Positions 1 through 11,394 of a stretch of 64,000 nt of DNA are shown here, one piece after another. Within the stretch, counting starts at the first letter, position 1, and each line of letters starts with the position of its first letter. Under the pieces are notes generated by a model, which worked only from the letters and a program-made list of their open reading frames with translations, was not told the DNA's origin and searched no databases. Made by a program: the position numbers and the translations under genes. Source of the DNA: Ambrosia x helenae. Lineage: Eukaryota > Streptophyta > Magnoliopsida > Asterales > Asteraceae. Location of the stretch: positions 13,141,573-13,205,572 of the forward strand of contig CM061234.1 in assembly GCA_030844895.1 (NCBI GenBank), given 5' to 3'.

Positions 1-600
1 TATTGTGTTTAAAGTATAAAAATAGTTTTTGCAAAATTATTTCCTTTAAAATAGATTTTTAAATCTATTTATTACAAATTGCCAAAACTTAACTTTAATA
101 TTCAAAAATACTAAAATTAAAGAATTTCTATTTTAAAAATCATGTTTCTGTTCTAAATATATAAAAATAAATTGTGTAAAATTTTGGTGTAAAAACAATG
201 GAAATTGAATTTAGTATGATTTAATTATGATTAAATCTAACAGAAATTGATTAAAAATATAAAATAAATGATTTTACTGAATTAAAAATTATTTCAGTAA
301 AGTTTATCCTTATAAAAAGTCAAGATAATTTTTGGAGAATTTAATAAAATTGTTTTGATATATAAATGGATTTTTATAAATATAATAGTATATAATTGAT
401 TTAATTATTATAAATATTAAATAAATAAATTTCAGAAAACTAAAAATTGTAAGTTAAACTTTTTCACTAGTTTAACATAAGGTAATTTTTGTAGAATTTA
501 TAAAAGTGTTTTAGTATTTAAAATGAATTTATAAAATTATAGGTATTATATATATATATAGTTGAAAAAGAAAAATAAAACAACAAAAAGACTTGTCAAA

Positions 601-690
601 CCCGGGACTCGAACCCGGGTCCTGATGTGTGGAAAGGGCGTGCCCAGACCAGTTGGTCTGGGTGTTAGTTTGTTAATTAGTTTGGGTTCT
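601..690 (-). other. tRNA-like pol III-box block inside the LTR
   Basis: On the minus strand there is a B-box-like GGGTTCGAGTCCCGGG able to form a T-arm, preceded by an A-box-like GACCAACTGGTCTGGG and followed by a T-rich stretch. The homologous place in the other LTR copy (13075-13150) has a different tRNA-like sequence with the same spacing. It does not fold as a complete tRNA, so I regard it as tRNA-derived and not a tRNA gene. Confidence 0.5.
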
Positions 691-1299
691 GGTTAAACTT
701 ATACAACATTTGAAACAATGAAAATCCCCAAATTATCATCCTACAAGCCCTAGAATCAGCAATTGAACGATTTACACAACATTAACCCAATTAACCTTAG
801 GGTTAATGTTGTGTAAGTGCCGAACAACAAAACCCACAAAACAAATGTTACTTACAAGGTTGTATCGAGTTCGAATGCTCAGTCAACCAAGAAAGTCAAA
901 CCGTGATCGTGAGTTAAGAACAGAAGATTTTTGTGAAGAATTGAGGATTGGGAAATGATTTTCGGCGAGTCGTGATCGTATTCAGAGGTTCAATTTATAG
1001 TGTTTAGGCCTGGTTGTTCGATTTGGCAATGCTTGACCACGACTTGAATATTGACGCGTAATTGTTTAAAATTGGTAAGAATTAAACTGTAATTGCTCGT
1101 GTAAAGATGGTTGATAGGCCGGCAATCACGAGTCAAAGGTCAAACATGGTTATTGTACATTAATGGAGTCAAAAAAAAAGAAAAGGAAGAAAAAAAATAA
1201 AATTTTCTCTGCTGCTGCTGTTTTGCGAAAAGGGAAAGGAAGAAGGGCCAAAATAAAAAAAAGGGTTAAGTATAATTAAAACCGGGTTTAATACAAGTC

Positions 1300-1395
1300 T
1301 CAGATGTAGCCCAGATGGTTATGCGAGTGGATGTTTGGAGGGGACTGCTCCGGTTCGAAACCCGGCTGGAGCACTCCTTTTGTTATTTTTTTTTT
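1300..1395 (+). repeat. tRNA-derived SINE-like sequence
   Basis: The block has an A-box-like TAGCCCAGATGGTTATGCG and a perfect B-box GGTTCGAAACC about 45 bases later, then CTCCTTTTGTTA and a T-rich tail. The stretch from the B-box to CCTTTTGTT closely matches the one at 13125-13160. No clear target duplication was seen. A tRNA-derived retroposon or a duplicated tRNA-like block are both possible. Confidence 0.45.
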
Positions 1396-1561
1396 TCTGT
1401 GAGTGGAAGGGAGTGAGTGAGTTTGGGCTTGGCTTGGTTGGGCCGGACCTGGGCCTCTGTACTGGATTTCAGGATGGGCTTCAAGTGGCTGGATGGTTAG
1501 GCCATTAAGGTATTTGGGTTATGGGAAAATCTTGACAAAACAACATGTATCTTCATGTTTA

Positions 1562-1563
1562 TA

Positions 1564-1619
<56 letters not shown>

Positions 1620-1640
1620 CTATAAAAAAAAAAAAAAAAA
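1562..1640. repeat. (ATT)n microsatellite plus A-run at an element junction
   Basis: About 19 ATT units are followed by an A-rich run. The tract marks the border between the LTR copy on its left and the Athila-like gag on its right, so it is a likely recombination or slippage point. Confidence 0.9.
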
Positions 1641-1644
1641 AGAA

Positions 1645-4507
1645 AAGTGACGGATGTCACAGCTTGATTCACATCCGCAGTGTCTTGACCCATATCAATA
1701 GAGCATTCATCCGTTTTATGTTCTAACTCACCACATGTGTCACAAACTACATAATGCACCGCCGATACTTCCCCATACAAGCTAACCCCATTCCAAAGTG
1801 TCTATTCGATCCTTTGCACTCGAATCAATATAAAGAAGAGAATTAGAAATTGGATGCTTTGTTCTCCTATCCGTGGATTCTTCGGATTTGGAATTCTTAC
1901 TCATTCTTTCCAAGAAATCCCAATCTTCTTCATCCGGGTTAAAGAGCAAAGTACCATTGATTGTAGACTTCTAGTACTTCGTTTCTTCTTTATTCAACCT
2001 ATTAACAAAACTCTTCACCAATTCCCAAAGCTCTATATTTTGATGAGGACATTTTTGGATCATTTCTGTGTAGCGGTTAAATGCTTCATGCAAAAGCTCA
2101 CCCGGTCATTGTTGGAAAGATCGAATCTCCAACCTTGCATAATCCGTGTTGGCAATTGAGTAATATTCATCCAAAAACACTTGATGTATATCTTGCCATG
2201 TGTAGATGCTATGAGCGGGCAAAGTTAAGAACCATTACTTTGCCTTGTCTTTGAGAGAAAATCTATACAACCTCAACCTTACCTCATTTGGGGAAAAATT
2301 GTGATCCCCAATAGTACTGCATACAACCGAAAATTTAGATAAATGAGTGTATGGCTCTTCGGTTTCCATGCCAAGAAAATGAGGAATGATGTTAATGTAG
2401 TTTGGATTGCAATAAAAGACAAAATTACACGGATGGTGCCTGTGGTTTTCATGTAATAACGCCTTAAGGTACTAAGCAACTTTTTTAACTTCTTTAGGGC
2501 CCATGGTTTAGTTTTTGTAACGAAAATGGGTATTATGGTTTGTTTTTGTAACAATGTTGGGTACTAATATTAACTATCGTTAAATTTTCTGTTAACTTTA
2601 GTTAAAGTGATAAAAATGCCTTTTTATAATTTAGAGGGGCCATTATGTAATAAACTTCATTTACAAAACCCTTAGTACCCAAACATGAAACTTTAGAGAA
2701 ACCACATGGACTAACCATGTAATTAACTCATTATTTTATTAAATGTATTTAGTTTTAAGATTTATAATTAAATAAGAAATATTTAATTAAAACATATTGT
2801 TTTATTAAATATATTTATCCCATTATTTATAAAAATAAATACACTTCTAAGATAGATAAAACGTTCTAAATGTTATTAACTTACTTATGGATTTTAATGA
2901 AATTCAAAAATGATTTTTACCTTGTAGGTCCAAACCTACCAAGCCCACCAGTTCTTGAAGAAGAAAAAAAAATCTTTCTTTTTTTTATTTATAAAAATTC
3001 AACTTCTGTTTGTTTCTATCTTTTTTAATTTTCTTGAATTGGGTTTGCATCTTTTTGGCCAAAAATAACACTTAATTCAATCACATAAAGAAAACATTTT
3101 TATAAGTTAAATCCAAGTTATTAGATTAATAGTTGTAACCGTAACACAAGTCCATCCAACATTAAGTTAAATGTTTTCTTTATGGTTACAACTATTAATC
3201 TAATAACTTGGATTTATTTTTATAAATAATGGGATAAATATATTTAATAAAACAATATGTTTTAATTAAATTATCCTTATTTAATTATAAATCTTAAAAA
3301 TAAATACATTTAATAAAATAATGAGTTAATTACATGGTTAGTCCCTGTGGTTTATCTAAAGTTTCATGTTTGGGTACTAAAGGTTTTGTAAATGAAGTTT
3401 AATACATAATGGCCCCTCTAGTTTATAAAAAGGCGTTTTAATCACTTTAACTAAAGTTAACAGAAAATTTAACGATAGTTAGTATTAGTACCCAACATTG
3501 TTACAAAAACAAACCTTAATACCCATTTTCGTTACAAAAACTAAACCATGGGCCCTAAAGAAGTTAAAAAAGTTGCTTAGTACCTTAAAGCGTTATTACA
3601 TGAAAACCAGAGGCACCATCCGTGTAATTTTGTCGCAATAAAATGATTTCCTACCTTGAGCTGGTGGAACAACGCGTGACTCGTTTCCGAAATAATAGGT
3701 CTAAACCGACCATTTACACCTTGCATTTGATCTAGTGGTTGTCTTCGTGGGCCATTCACCTCATGCTCCCTTGGTTTTCTTTGCGCATGAGGTCTTCTAT
3801 CTGCTCTGCTCATGAAATTTTCACCCCGGTTTTGGTTGTTGTTGTGGTTCCGGTATCCTCTTTGGTTTTGCCTCGAGTGATGGTGATTGAACACATGATT
3901 GTAATACCTGTTATTGCCAAAATTTGGGTTCCCAACCCCATTAGAGTAGTTATCACTTTGATAGTCTTCTTCGTCTTCGTGACTATCATCACCATTACCA
4001 TAACCCCAACCTTTGTCTTCTTCATTGTAATCCCTCTCGGTATACTCATCATCCCCCGAATGATAAGTATGCATACTAACCCGGTCCGATGATTGATAAC
4101 CCGGAACACTAAACGAGTCATCATCGTTAATGTTTACCTTCAATTCTTCATGATTACCAATGTGATCATCATAACCAACTTCATTGTGTCGGTTCACGGG
4201 ATCAAATGCGGGATTGTCGCGATTGAATATGGGAGGGCTTTGGTTAACATTTCAATTGTTGAGGTTTCGATTGGTGTTTGGTTGGTGAGGTGGGTGTTGT
4301 GAAATGTGGTGGAGTGGGTGGTCTTCGGCTTCCACCCAAGCGGTTGTTTTGGATTGGGTTTTCCATTTGGACGGTTCCAAAGGATAAATTTTGGTTAGGA
4401 AGTGGTAGGGCAGGTGAGTTAGAAGGAATCGGCTCCTCTAACCGGTGTTGTCGGTTTCTTCTTGCTACACTCTCGATTTTCGATTCAAACACTAAAAGAG
4501 AAGTCAT
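1645..4507 (-). pseudogene. Athila-like Ty3/gypsy gag, broken
   Basis: The minus strand encodes a degenerate gag. It starts near 4507 (MTSLLVFESKIESVARR...), followed by an Asn/Asp/Arg-rich disordered stretch (4197-3660). After a transposon insertion, the conserved gag core follows, with recognisable IPHFLGMETEEPYTHL (near 2370) and RLRLYRFSLKDKAK then W (near 2260). A CX2CX4HX4C zinc knuckle (CDTCGELEHKTDEC) lies near 1700-1745. Several in-frame stops and at least two frame changes make it a pseudogene. Protease, RT and integrase are absent because the element stops at about 1640. Gag of this family packages retrotransposon RNA. The Athila assignment comes from the core motif and the primer site next to the LTR. 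Confidence 0.75.
2418..3634. mobile_element. Non-autonomous Mutator-type element (long TIRs, 9-bp TSD)
   Basis: The left arm (2418-2845) and right arm (3215-3634) are near-perfect inverted repeats of about 420 bp starting GACAAAATTACACGGATGGT. The 9-bp duplication GCAATAAAA flanks the element at 2409-2417 and 3635-3643. A second inner inverted repeat (about 3085-3140 against 3150-3215) fills the loop. There is no transposase. The 9-bp duplication with long TIRs fits the Mutator superfamily. The host is the Athila-like gag, which reads continuously across the site if the element and one TSD copy are ignored. With such long arms, a transcript would form a long hairpin. Confidence 0.9.
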
Positions 4508-4659
4508 CCCGAATGTCTTGTACGCATGCACAACCTGTAAATTGCACAAGTAACACACCGCGTGTAACATAGAAATATAGAGAATATAATATAAACCAAA
4601 CAAGCAATTAAACAAATTATCACAAAATCAACTAACCACAAAACACCAAGCACAAGAAC

Positions 4660-4677
4660 TCCCCTAAAACGGCGCCA
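4660..4677 (-). promoter_or_regulatory. Retrotransposon primer-binding site
   Basis: The minus strand reads TGGCGCCGTTTTAGGGGA just inside the LTR end. It resembles the TGGCGCCGTTGCCGGGGA-type site used by Athila elements. Some bases differ from that consensus. Confidence 0.65.
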
Positions 4678-4682
4678 AAATT

Positions 4683-5932
4683 TGATCAGATGTCGTGGTC
4701 CGGTCAAAAATAAGATTTATAAGTCCTAATTACCTCTAGTTATGTAATAGTGGCAATAAGGGTGTCGAACCACGAAGATTTTGTGGTTGGTGAATATTTT
4801 TAGTTGATTGGAAAATGTTATTATGAAGGTACAAGTTAATTATGAATATGCATATTGTTCCTTTATGAAATTTGATTTGAAAAGGGTTTGATTATTTAGT
4901 AGACTTGAAATTGAAATGTAATGGAATTGATAATTGAAAATGGTTTGTAAACAATTGATAATAATATATCACACCTGGGTTTCAACAAATGAAGTTTAAG
5001 GTTTCACAAATGAGTCAAACAACTTAAGTGCAATTGGTATTAACGGATTGATTGTTCAATAGGCTTAGGTATCCAGAATCATCAACATCAAAAATGGATA
5101 ATAATATACTCCATTACACTAGAACCTACAATCCTAATTTCATGTCAAAGCATATAACCATGTTCATTTCACTTGCAATTGAAAAACAACTAACATAAGT
5201 GAATTCAACACAAAATTAAAACATTCAACAAGATTGTTCAAACACACAATTAACACAATTATGAGTTTAGAAATACCTAAATGTTATAAAGCCTACAACC
5301 TCAAATGCCTACACTTGAATATGATGTAAGGAATTTAGCCACTCATGACCATGGAACTAGATTCTTCAAAGTTAGGTCTTGAATCTTCAATCTTGAATCT
5401 TGAAATCTTGAAGTTTGAATTATTTGAATGGTTTTAAACTTAGGGAAATGATTTGGATGAATGGTATAAAATAAAATGGAAGATAATCCTCAATCATGAG
5501 CCTCCAAGGTGTTTTAAAGCTGCCTAAATCGAAATCCCCGAGTTTAATCTTCATAAAAGACACTTAATTGGATTTTGACTGAGTATGGCAGTGTCGACGC
5601 CAAGATGGGCGTCGGCGACGCTGAGGTTGTTTCGGCCACGCCGGACTCTGCTGCTCAATGCTGGTTTGGTGCATCTCCCCACAACAGTCACGTCGGCCTA
5701 CGCCAGAACTGGCGTCGGCGATGCCAGAAACCTCCGTTTTGTCTGTGTCAGCTTCTTTTGCTCGGTTATTCCTTCCTTGTGCCTCCGGGATGTCCCAAAG
5801 CTCCAAAATTACACTTTTTTCATGTCAAAACCTGTAATTCATAAAACATATCAAAGCAGTGTCATTGCATAATATTTTCTATCTCAATTAAACATTTTAG
5901 CTTTGTTAACTCTCGTGTTTTCACCAACCCAT

Positions 5933-5933
<1 letters not shown>
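4683..5933 (-). mobile_element. Athila-like 5' LTR
   Basis: The LTR lies directly upstream (minus-strand sense) of the primer site and gag. Its 3' end in minus orientation is ...CTGATCA, about five bases from the primer site. The outer edge is uncertain, probably just before the (AT)n run that begins at 5935. On the U3 side (5590-5730) there is a cluster of GGCGTCGGCGACGCC-like palindromes in GC-rich sequence. No second LTR was found in the window, so the element is incomplete. The ORF-like stretches over 5564-5872 are non-coding LTR. Confidence 0.55.
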
Positions 5934-5974
<41 letters not shown>

Positions 5975-6059
5975 TCTTTAGTTTCAGGTCGTCATATTAA
6001 TGGTCTATTGATATGGTTTGTTAATTTATCTTTGTTAAACCTTAGTAAGCTTTCAAACG
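5934..6059. repeat. (AT)n microsatellite and short spacer
   Basis: About 18 AT units (5936-5972) and then AT-rich sequence without a recognisable feature. Confidence 0.85.
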
Positions 6060-6873
6060 AAGGGTGCTAGTTGTAGAGGGTTAGTGGTGGAGATCAGCGA
6101 TGGTGGCAGAGGTGTCCATCGTAGACGCCTTCGAACACAATGTATGATCGTAAAACAACAAATCGTTGTTTGCCTTGGCCATACCAAAGAACACATTGTT
6201 ATGTGACTGCTTGAAGTATTAGGCTTGGACCCGGGTGATCACCTCGGTGATGTTGGCCTCTCCAAGTAGTTGGATAGACTACCCACTCCCAATGCATGCC
6301 ATAAAGACTACCAAGCCTCGTTGGGAAACCGTGTATTTCTTTGTGGGTCGAGTATATTTTTTGGATGTCGCTATATGTCGGACTCCTAAAACATCTATTT
6401 GCATTAAGCTCAATAACCGCTAAAAAACATCAAGACTATCCCGACAAATTGTCTCCGACATTCTCAAATACTTGACCGAAGCTTCATACGTCATCTCGAA
6501 GGTTAGTTGATGAATCGTGTTCGTGAACTGTTGCAAATGCAAGAATGCGAGTTTACGTCTCACATCCTCCCTAATTTGTTTAAAAAAATGTATAGTCGCG
6601 TTCTAAATCGCTAGTAGTTCGCAAGGAAACTCATCTGAAATCAGCGTCAAAATTGAGTAACATCATACAATGGGTTTTCCATAAAAATAATTAACGCTCA
6701 TGGGCTTTTTTCCGACCGTATTAAAGCATTGGTTGTGTAGTGCACGGTTGTAATGACTCAACATGTGGGAGTAAAAGATGAACCGCCATCTGGGCCGTAG
6801 TAATCATCATCTCATCAATCAAATTGGAATCAGATGAAGAGTCGGAATCTGAAGAATTAGAGTTCGAAGACAT
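6060..6873 (-). pseudogene. Dead PIF/Harbinger-type transposase (plant transposon protein family)
   Basis: Starting from an ATG at 6873, the minus strand encodes a Ser/Asp-rich N-terminus and then a scrambled transposase core. In shifting frames I recognise SVKYLRMSETICRDSLDVF, KKYTVSQRGL-type linker sequence, GSLYGMHWEW followed by a YPTTWRGQHHRGDH-like piece, and a KANND-type stretch. In living members the tract before MHWEW reads GSIDC; here the catalytic Asp position is Tyr. Multiple stops and frameshifts are present, and the C-terminal third with the remaining catalytic residues is missing. The family normally cuts and pastes DNA with a 3-bp TTA/TAA target. No TIRs were found. Confidence 0.65.
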
Positions 6874-6959
6874 ATTTGTAAAAAACACAAGAAAGAATTT
6901 GAAAAAAGTGTAGAGAATGAGAAAGAAATGAATGAGTTTTGGAGTGGTTTGGTTTTAAT

Positions 6960-6966
6960 ATTAAGA

Positions 6967-7005
<39 letters not shown>

Positions 7006-7006
7006 A
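6960..7006. repeat. (TG)n(TA)n microsatellite at a Helitron 3' junction
   Basis: About 7 TG and 13 TA units end exactly at the CTAG terminus of the Helitron. Confidence 0.85.
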
Positions 7007-7239
7007 CTAGTGTGAATGCCCGCGCGTTGCAGCGGGTGTCTCGACTAATGTGAGACTATGACGCATAACCCATTCTGAGTTTCTAACATATTATTACATC
7101 AAACAAAAAATAACATAAAGAAATTTTCATATGAAGAAAGTGGAGAATTCCATATGACGAGTCATGTTTAGTAAACCAAAAGAAATTTTCATCAAAAGTA
7201 GGTTTATCTACAACGTTATTAACAAAAATGATATTAGAT

Positions 7240-8115
7240 GGTAGATGTATCAGTTTATACACGCACAAAAATTCATACAAGTCCATATGCTATAATCACA
7301 CGCTCTAAAACAATATAGTGTATACATATCAAACAATAAACGATCTGAATTTACCCGTTCCCATATTTTTTTGAACGGCCAACAAAATTCACCAAGAACT
7401 CCCTTCGGAGTCTCTACTCAGTCAAATGAGGATCCCTTCCACCCGGCATAGCCAGACATGTAAGGGAGCTCCTAGTTTCACCAACTTCACAAGTTCTGGG
7501 GAAAACCCGACTATCCACAATCGTATTTAGTGGTTGTCATTAGTAAAGTGTTAATATGAGTGTCATGCCAACAAAAATTGTACTGCATAGTCTCCCAAAA
7601 AGTGTGCAAGTCCATATACTTTAGATGCTAGATGTATCCGTTTATACACGAGCAAAAAATTGTGCAAGTCCATGTACTATAATCACACGCTCTAAAACAA
7701 TATACTGTATACATGTCAAACAATAAATGATCCGAATTAACCCGTTCCCATATTAATAGGTTGAAATGGTATTTGATGGTTGACATTAGTAAAGTGTCAA
7801 TATGAGTGTCATGCCAACAAAAACTGTATTGCATAGTCTCCAAAAAAGGTGGTATCTATAACATCTCCCAAAAAATGGTATTTATAACATCTCCTTTAGA
7901 TGCTAGATGTAACAGTCTATACACAAGCAAAAATTTGTACAATCACACGCTCTAAAACAATATACTCTATACATATCAAACAATAAATGATTCGAATTGA
8001 CCCGTTCCTATATTAATTGGTTGAAATGGTAATTGGTGGTTGACATTAGTAAAGTGTTAATGAGTGTCATGTCAATAAAAACACACAATATCCCAAAAAG
8101 TGATATTTATAACAT
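7240..8115. repeat. Degenerate tandem repeat of about 260 bp, three units
   Basis: The marker CTCTAAAACAATATA occurs at 7303, 7690 and 7950, each followed by a TACATATCAAACAATAAA-like stretch, CCCGTTCC and, in units two and three, GGTTGAAATGGT. The first interval is longer (387 against 260) because of the SINE-like insertion at 7365-7525. It is non-coding. Confidence 0.85.
7365..7525 (-). mobile_element. SINE-like insertion
   Basis: Comparing the three tandem units shows that this segment is extra in unit one. On the minus strand it ends ...TTGGCCGTTCAAAAAAA, close to the TTTGCCGTTCAAAA tail of the SINE at 53581. This suggests a shared 3' module. About 18 bases of the unit are missing at the insertion point and the duplication is unclear. 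Confidence 0.5.
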
Positions 8116-8123
8116 CTCCTTTA

Positions 8124-8482
8124 GACCCCCCGTAGTGGGGCTTGAAATATAAAGCCCCGTCTGATGTGGACTAAAATGGCGCCCCCCACACCATTACGGG
8201 GGGCTCCATTTTTCAAAATCAAGCTTGGGCTTTATAAATATAGCGCTGGTTTGCTTGTTCCCCCTCCAATCAGAAGTTGACACCTCATACTCTCTCTTTA
8301 TTATTATTATTTTATTATTTTTTTAATTTAAAAGATATAATAAAATATTAATAGGGGCTTTATATATAAAGCCCCTACCACTACACCCCTTTTTCAGTTT
8401 CTCTCTCCATGCTGACTTAGTTGCCACGTGGACCAATCAGAAAGGGGAGCTTTATATATAAAGCCCCCCACTATGCATGGTC
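8124..8482. mobile_element. Tourist-like MITE (TTA target duplication)
   Basis: The 359-bp element has GACC...GGTC ends with sub-terminal TAGTGGGG on both sides and several GGGGCTTTATATATAAAGCCCC-type palindromes inside. It is flanked by TTA at 8121-8123 and 8483-8485. TTA duplications and this size suit a PIF/Harbinger-derived MITE. Confidence 0.75.
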
Positions 8483-8685
8483 TTATGTCGGCATAACTTC
8501 GCTAAAATTTTTTGTGATCTAATGATATAATACTTTATGCAAGTAGAATGAAATGCTCCAAAAAGATTTTATTTTTTTACGGAAAATTAATTTTTAATCA
8601 TCACCGAATTAGTACAATGTTTCTATTAGCAAGACGCTATATAGAGTCACACCTTACAACTTACGTTACCCAACAAACTATTTGT

Positions 8686-8937
8686 TCATAATTCAAATTT
8701 TCGCCACTTCTCCCAATCGATCGCTTGTTTCTTAGTACGGTTTTTAATCCTCATGAATGATAATGTCTTGACTTCACACATCATTTGATCCAGCGCCACT
8801 CTTTTTCCGTTGAAAATTCGTTCATTTCTCCATTTCCATATAACCCAACATGTAGTAAGGACGATTGCTTGAACCGCTTTTTTCTTCATGCCGACCAAAT
8901 TACTCGAAACAGACCTGCAACGCTGAACAACTTGCAC
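8686..8937 (-). pseudogene. C-terminal fragment of a plant LINE (L1-like) ORF2
   Basis: The 83-residue frame contains LTTCWVIWKWRNERIFNGK and ends WEKWRKFEL. This is the typical tail of plant non-LTR reverse transcriptase polyproteins, downstream of the zinc-binding and RNase H-like part. The rest of ORF2 is absent and no A-tail or duplication is visible. It may have been carried into the surrounding Helitron. Confidence 0.6.
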
Positions 8938-9169
8938 ATTGACACCTTTGTCTTTGTCATCTTTATTACTTGTGCCATACTCACTTGAGCAAAAGCATTT
9001 GTGTTGGCGAGAGAGGGATCACACTCCCTCTCCTCTGTTGATACGACTTCGTATTATCCATAAACGAAGGGCGGTTAACCCCTCTTTCTCTGAAAAGTCA
9101 TAACCAAAAATAAAAAACAAAACATACAAACAATAAAAAAACACATAACCAAAAAGCTATCACAAATCA

Positions 9170-9580
9170 CAACTAAAAATCACCCAGACCACAATTACAT
9201 ATCAACATCCAAAAAAAACTACATATCACATATCAGCAACATAAACAAACTCAAAATCATCCAAATCCACAAATAAATAAATAAATAAATAAAATAAAAA
9301 TTAATGGGTGATAAAAAAATACATTAAAACCATAACCAAAGACACACAATAAAATTGATGAAAATTGCACAGACCACAACTACATATCAGCAACATAGCT
9401 AAAAGCTCAAACCATCCAAATCCACAAAAAAAAAATGAGTAGGTGATCAAAAAATACATTAAAACCAACAAAAAATCAGTAAAACTGATGAAAATTGAAC
9501 AGACCACAACTACATATCAGCAACATAACTAAACTCAAAACTATGCAAATCCGAAAAAAAAAAAAAAAAAAAAAAAAAAC
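9170..9580. repeat. A-rich imperfect tandem repeat (131-bp period)
   Basis: The units at 9357-9487 and 9488-9560 share GACCACAACTACATATCAGC and its surroundings. A diverged unit begins near 9180. An A-run at 9556-9580 ends the block. No coding function is apparent. Confidence 0.7.
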
Positions 9581-9711
9581 AGGACATACATGAAGGGTGG
9601 CAAAGTTATTAAGAAATTGTTTCTATCAGATGAACATGGTTACACCCTGATCAAAACTACATCAAAACCAACAAAAAAACAGTACAAAATGTTTCTAAGT
9701 AGTTAAATAAC

Positions 9712-9774
9712 CTGGGCCGGCTTGTCAAAGACAAACAAAGAATTCAACAACTGATTGTCAACCAGCGTGTCCAC
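9712..9774 (-). other. Possible captured exon (21 codons)
   Basis: The segment is flanked on the minus strand by ...TTGACAG and GTTATTT, and reads open as VDTLVDNQLLNSLFVFDKP plus AQ. Similar short AG/GT-bounded segments occur nearby (about 10345-10366). I do not recognise the parent gene. It lies in Helitron A in the element's own orientation, which fits a captured gene fragment but does not prove it. Confidence 0.3.
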
Positions 9775-10949
9775 CTGTCAATTCACATATGATTAACGTC
9801 AAGTTCCAATTGATATGTAAAGTAATTTGTTATTCAGAAAGAGAACAATTGTTTGAAGATGTGCCTACCTGTGTTCTCCACCTGACTATTATTGACATGA
9901 TGATCAAAATCATATTCTGGTTGAGGTTATGAAGTAGGTGAGAGTTCAACAACTACTACTATATATGGCGAAAAAGTAACTATAAAGAAAATCCTTAATT
10001 CTTTTATAATACCTAAAATTACACAACCCACAGTAGTAAAGAAGACAAGAAGTACGAGGATTTTTTTTCATAGTATAAAAATTCACCTAAGCAAAAGATC
10101 GAACCCATACGTAATATGCAAAATTCGTCCAAACCATGTATCAAATAATCTGTACAAACTATGTACCAATTATTACTCCTAGATATAAAGCCACCATCAT
10201 ATTTTCAATTTTTTGGCACTAAATTTCATCATCACTATCAAATAAATGCAATTTAAGGTTTATCAAAACACATCATAACTGACAAATTCAAAACTATCAG
10301 TTTTTAGTCAAGTTCAATGAATTTGCATAATTACCTTAGAGTTCGCCTCCTACGGTCTTTTGTATGTTGATGTAAAAATATCACTATATATTGAAACATT
10401 TAACATCCTCTGTTGCTAGTACAATAGAAGGTGTATATGTGGGGCGGTAGGTGGTGACTATGGTGGTGCGATTGGTGGCAAATTATTGACGATGCGGTTG
10501 TACCAGTGGGGGTGGAGGGAGGTGGTTGTTTCTTTTGAGCAGAGGAAGGTGGATGGTGGTGACAATCATTTGGATTTAAAGGGTTGTGTAGGAAGAAAGA
10601 AAGGTTGTGACTGAAGAGGGAAATAAAGAGGGGAGATCGTTGGAATTTCCCATTGAATGTAGTGAAAGATCCATGCTATTGATTATATGTCAGTGAAAGG
10701 TCGTTGTCTTGAACAAATTGGAGGAGCAAGGGCAAAGACTGAAGATGAAGGCTAGGATGGTAAAAGTGTTTTAATATTGTAAAGGAGTAGGTGGGTAAAA
10801 TGTCTACATTACCTTCCTAAGTGTCTTAATTGTCACAACTATCCCCATAATACTCTTAAATTTCATGCTTAAATTTGTTGTACATGTTGCTTATTAAGCT
10901 GTACGAAAATAGAAATTACCATGGTGTACATAACTCCTCCTTAATAAGA

Positions 10950-11379
10950 TAATATAAATATATAAAGGTTTTAAATTTTTTACTGTTGCCAATGGTCACC
11001 ACAGTCAGCCACACCATTTCACCACCTTTAGCGTCCATTAAACCACTCTCGACTGACATTGATAGCGCCCTCTTTAATCGACAACAGTGTTTAGCGCCCT
11101 CTGAGTCTGACATGGAGGGGGTGCTATACCCTGAAGCCTAAGTGGTACCATTCGGTTTTATTTTTTATACTATTGTTATATATTTAAATTTTATTGGAAC
11201 CTACATTAAAATATACATAAGTAATATCTTATGTGTAAAATGATTGGTCAGCTAAACATGAGAGCTCAACTCAAAAAACTAGTCTAATAAGCAAGAAACA
11301 TAGTTCATTAGAGCTATAAATTTCACATCGGTTGCCCATACAACCAATGTGGAACAAGTCACATACCTTGTAATTGTTT
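10950..11379. other. Unassigned spacer
   Basis: AT-rich sequence. I see no gene, TIR or LTR end. The inverted pair CATCGGTTG...CAACCAATGTGG (11323-11352) is a small hairpin. Confidence 0.4.
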
Positions 11380-11394
11380 ATTACACCGTAGGGT

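Larger units (their letters stand above)
1..1620 (-). mobile_element. Partial LTR of a Ty3/gypsy-like element (diverged partner of the 12186-14669 copy)
   Basis: Read on the minus strand, this stretch follows the same order as 12390-13750: a poly-pyrimidine and GC-richer block, a TATA-like CTATAAATTG (about 991-1000), a 5' leader with a GTAAGT-like site, a tRNA-like block (about 601-665), then a long AT-rich tail with clear base-level similarity (1-200 against 13540-13750). The two copies are inverted relative to each other. The right edge lies in an (ATT)n tract at 1562-1619, beyond which Athila-like gag sequence begins. The window cuts the left end. It is non-coding. Assignment to a chromovirus/Tekay-like LTR rests on the TGTAACA...TGTTACA ends of the other copy. 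Confidence 0.6.
7007..10949 (-). mobile_element. Non-autonomous Helitron A (3.9 kb)
   Basis: On the minus strand the element ends ...CCCGCTGCAACGCGCGGG (hairpin), eight bases, then CTAG, followed by T. That is the Helitron 3' signature. The 5' end is placed at 10949 (minus TCTTATTAAGGAGGAG), preceded by A, so the insertion lies between A and T. The last 250 bases (10690-10949) align with the matching end of Helitron B at 41020-41232, which supports this border. No Rep/helicase ORF is present. Inside are a 260-bp tandem repeat, a SINE, a MITE, a LINE fragment and possible captured exons. Confidence 0.7.

Noticed and set aside
3739..4124. Overlapping frames of 104-117 residues on both strands
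   Set aside because: Shadows of the degenerate Athila gag coding strand, with biased Val/Ile or Met/Lys composition.
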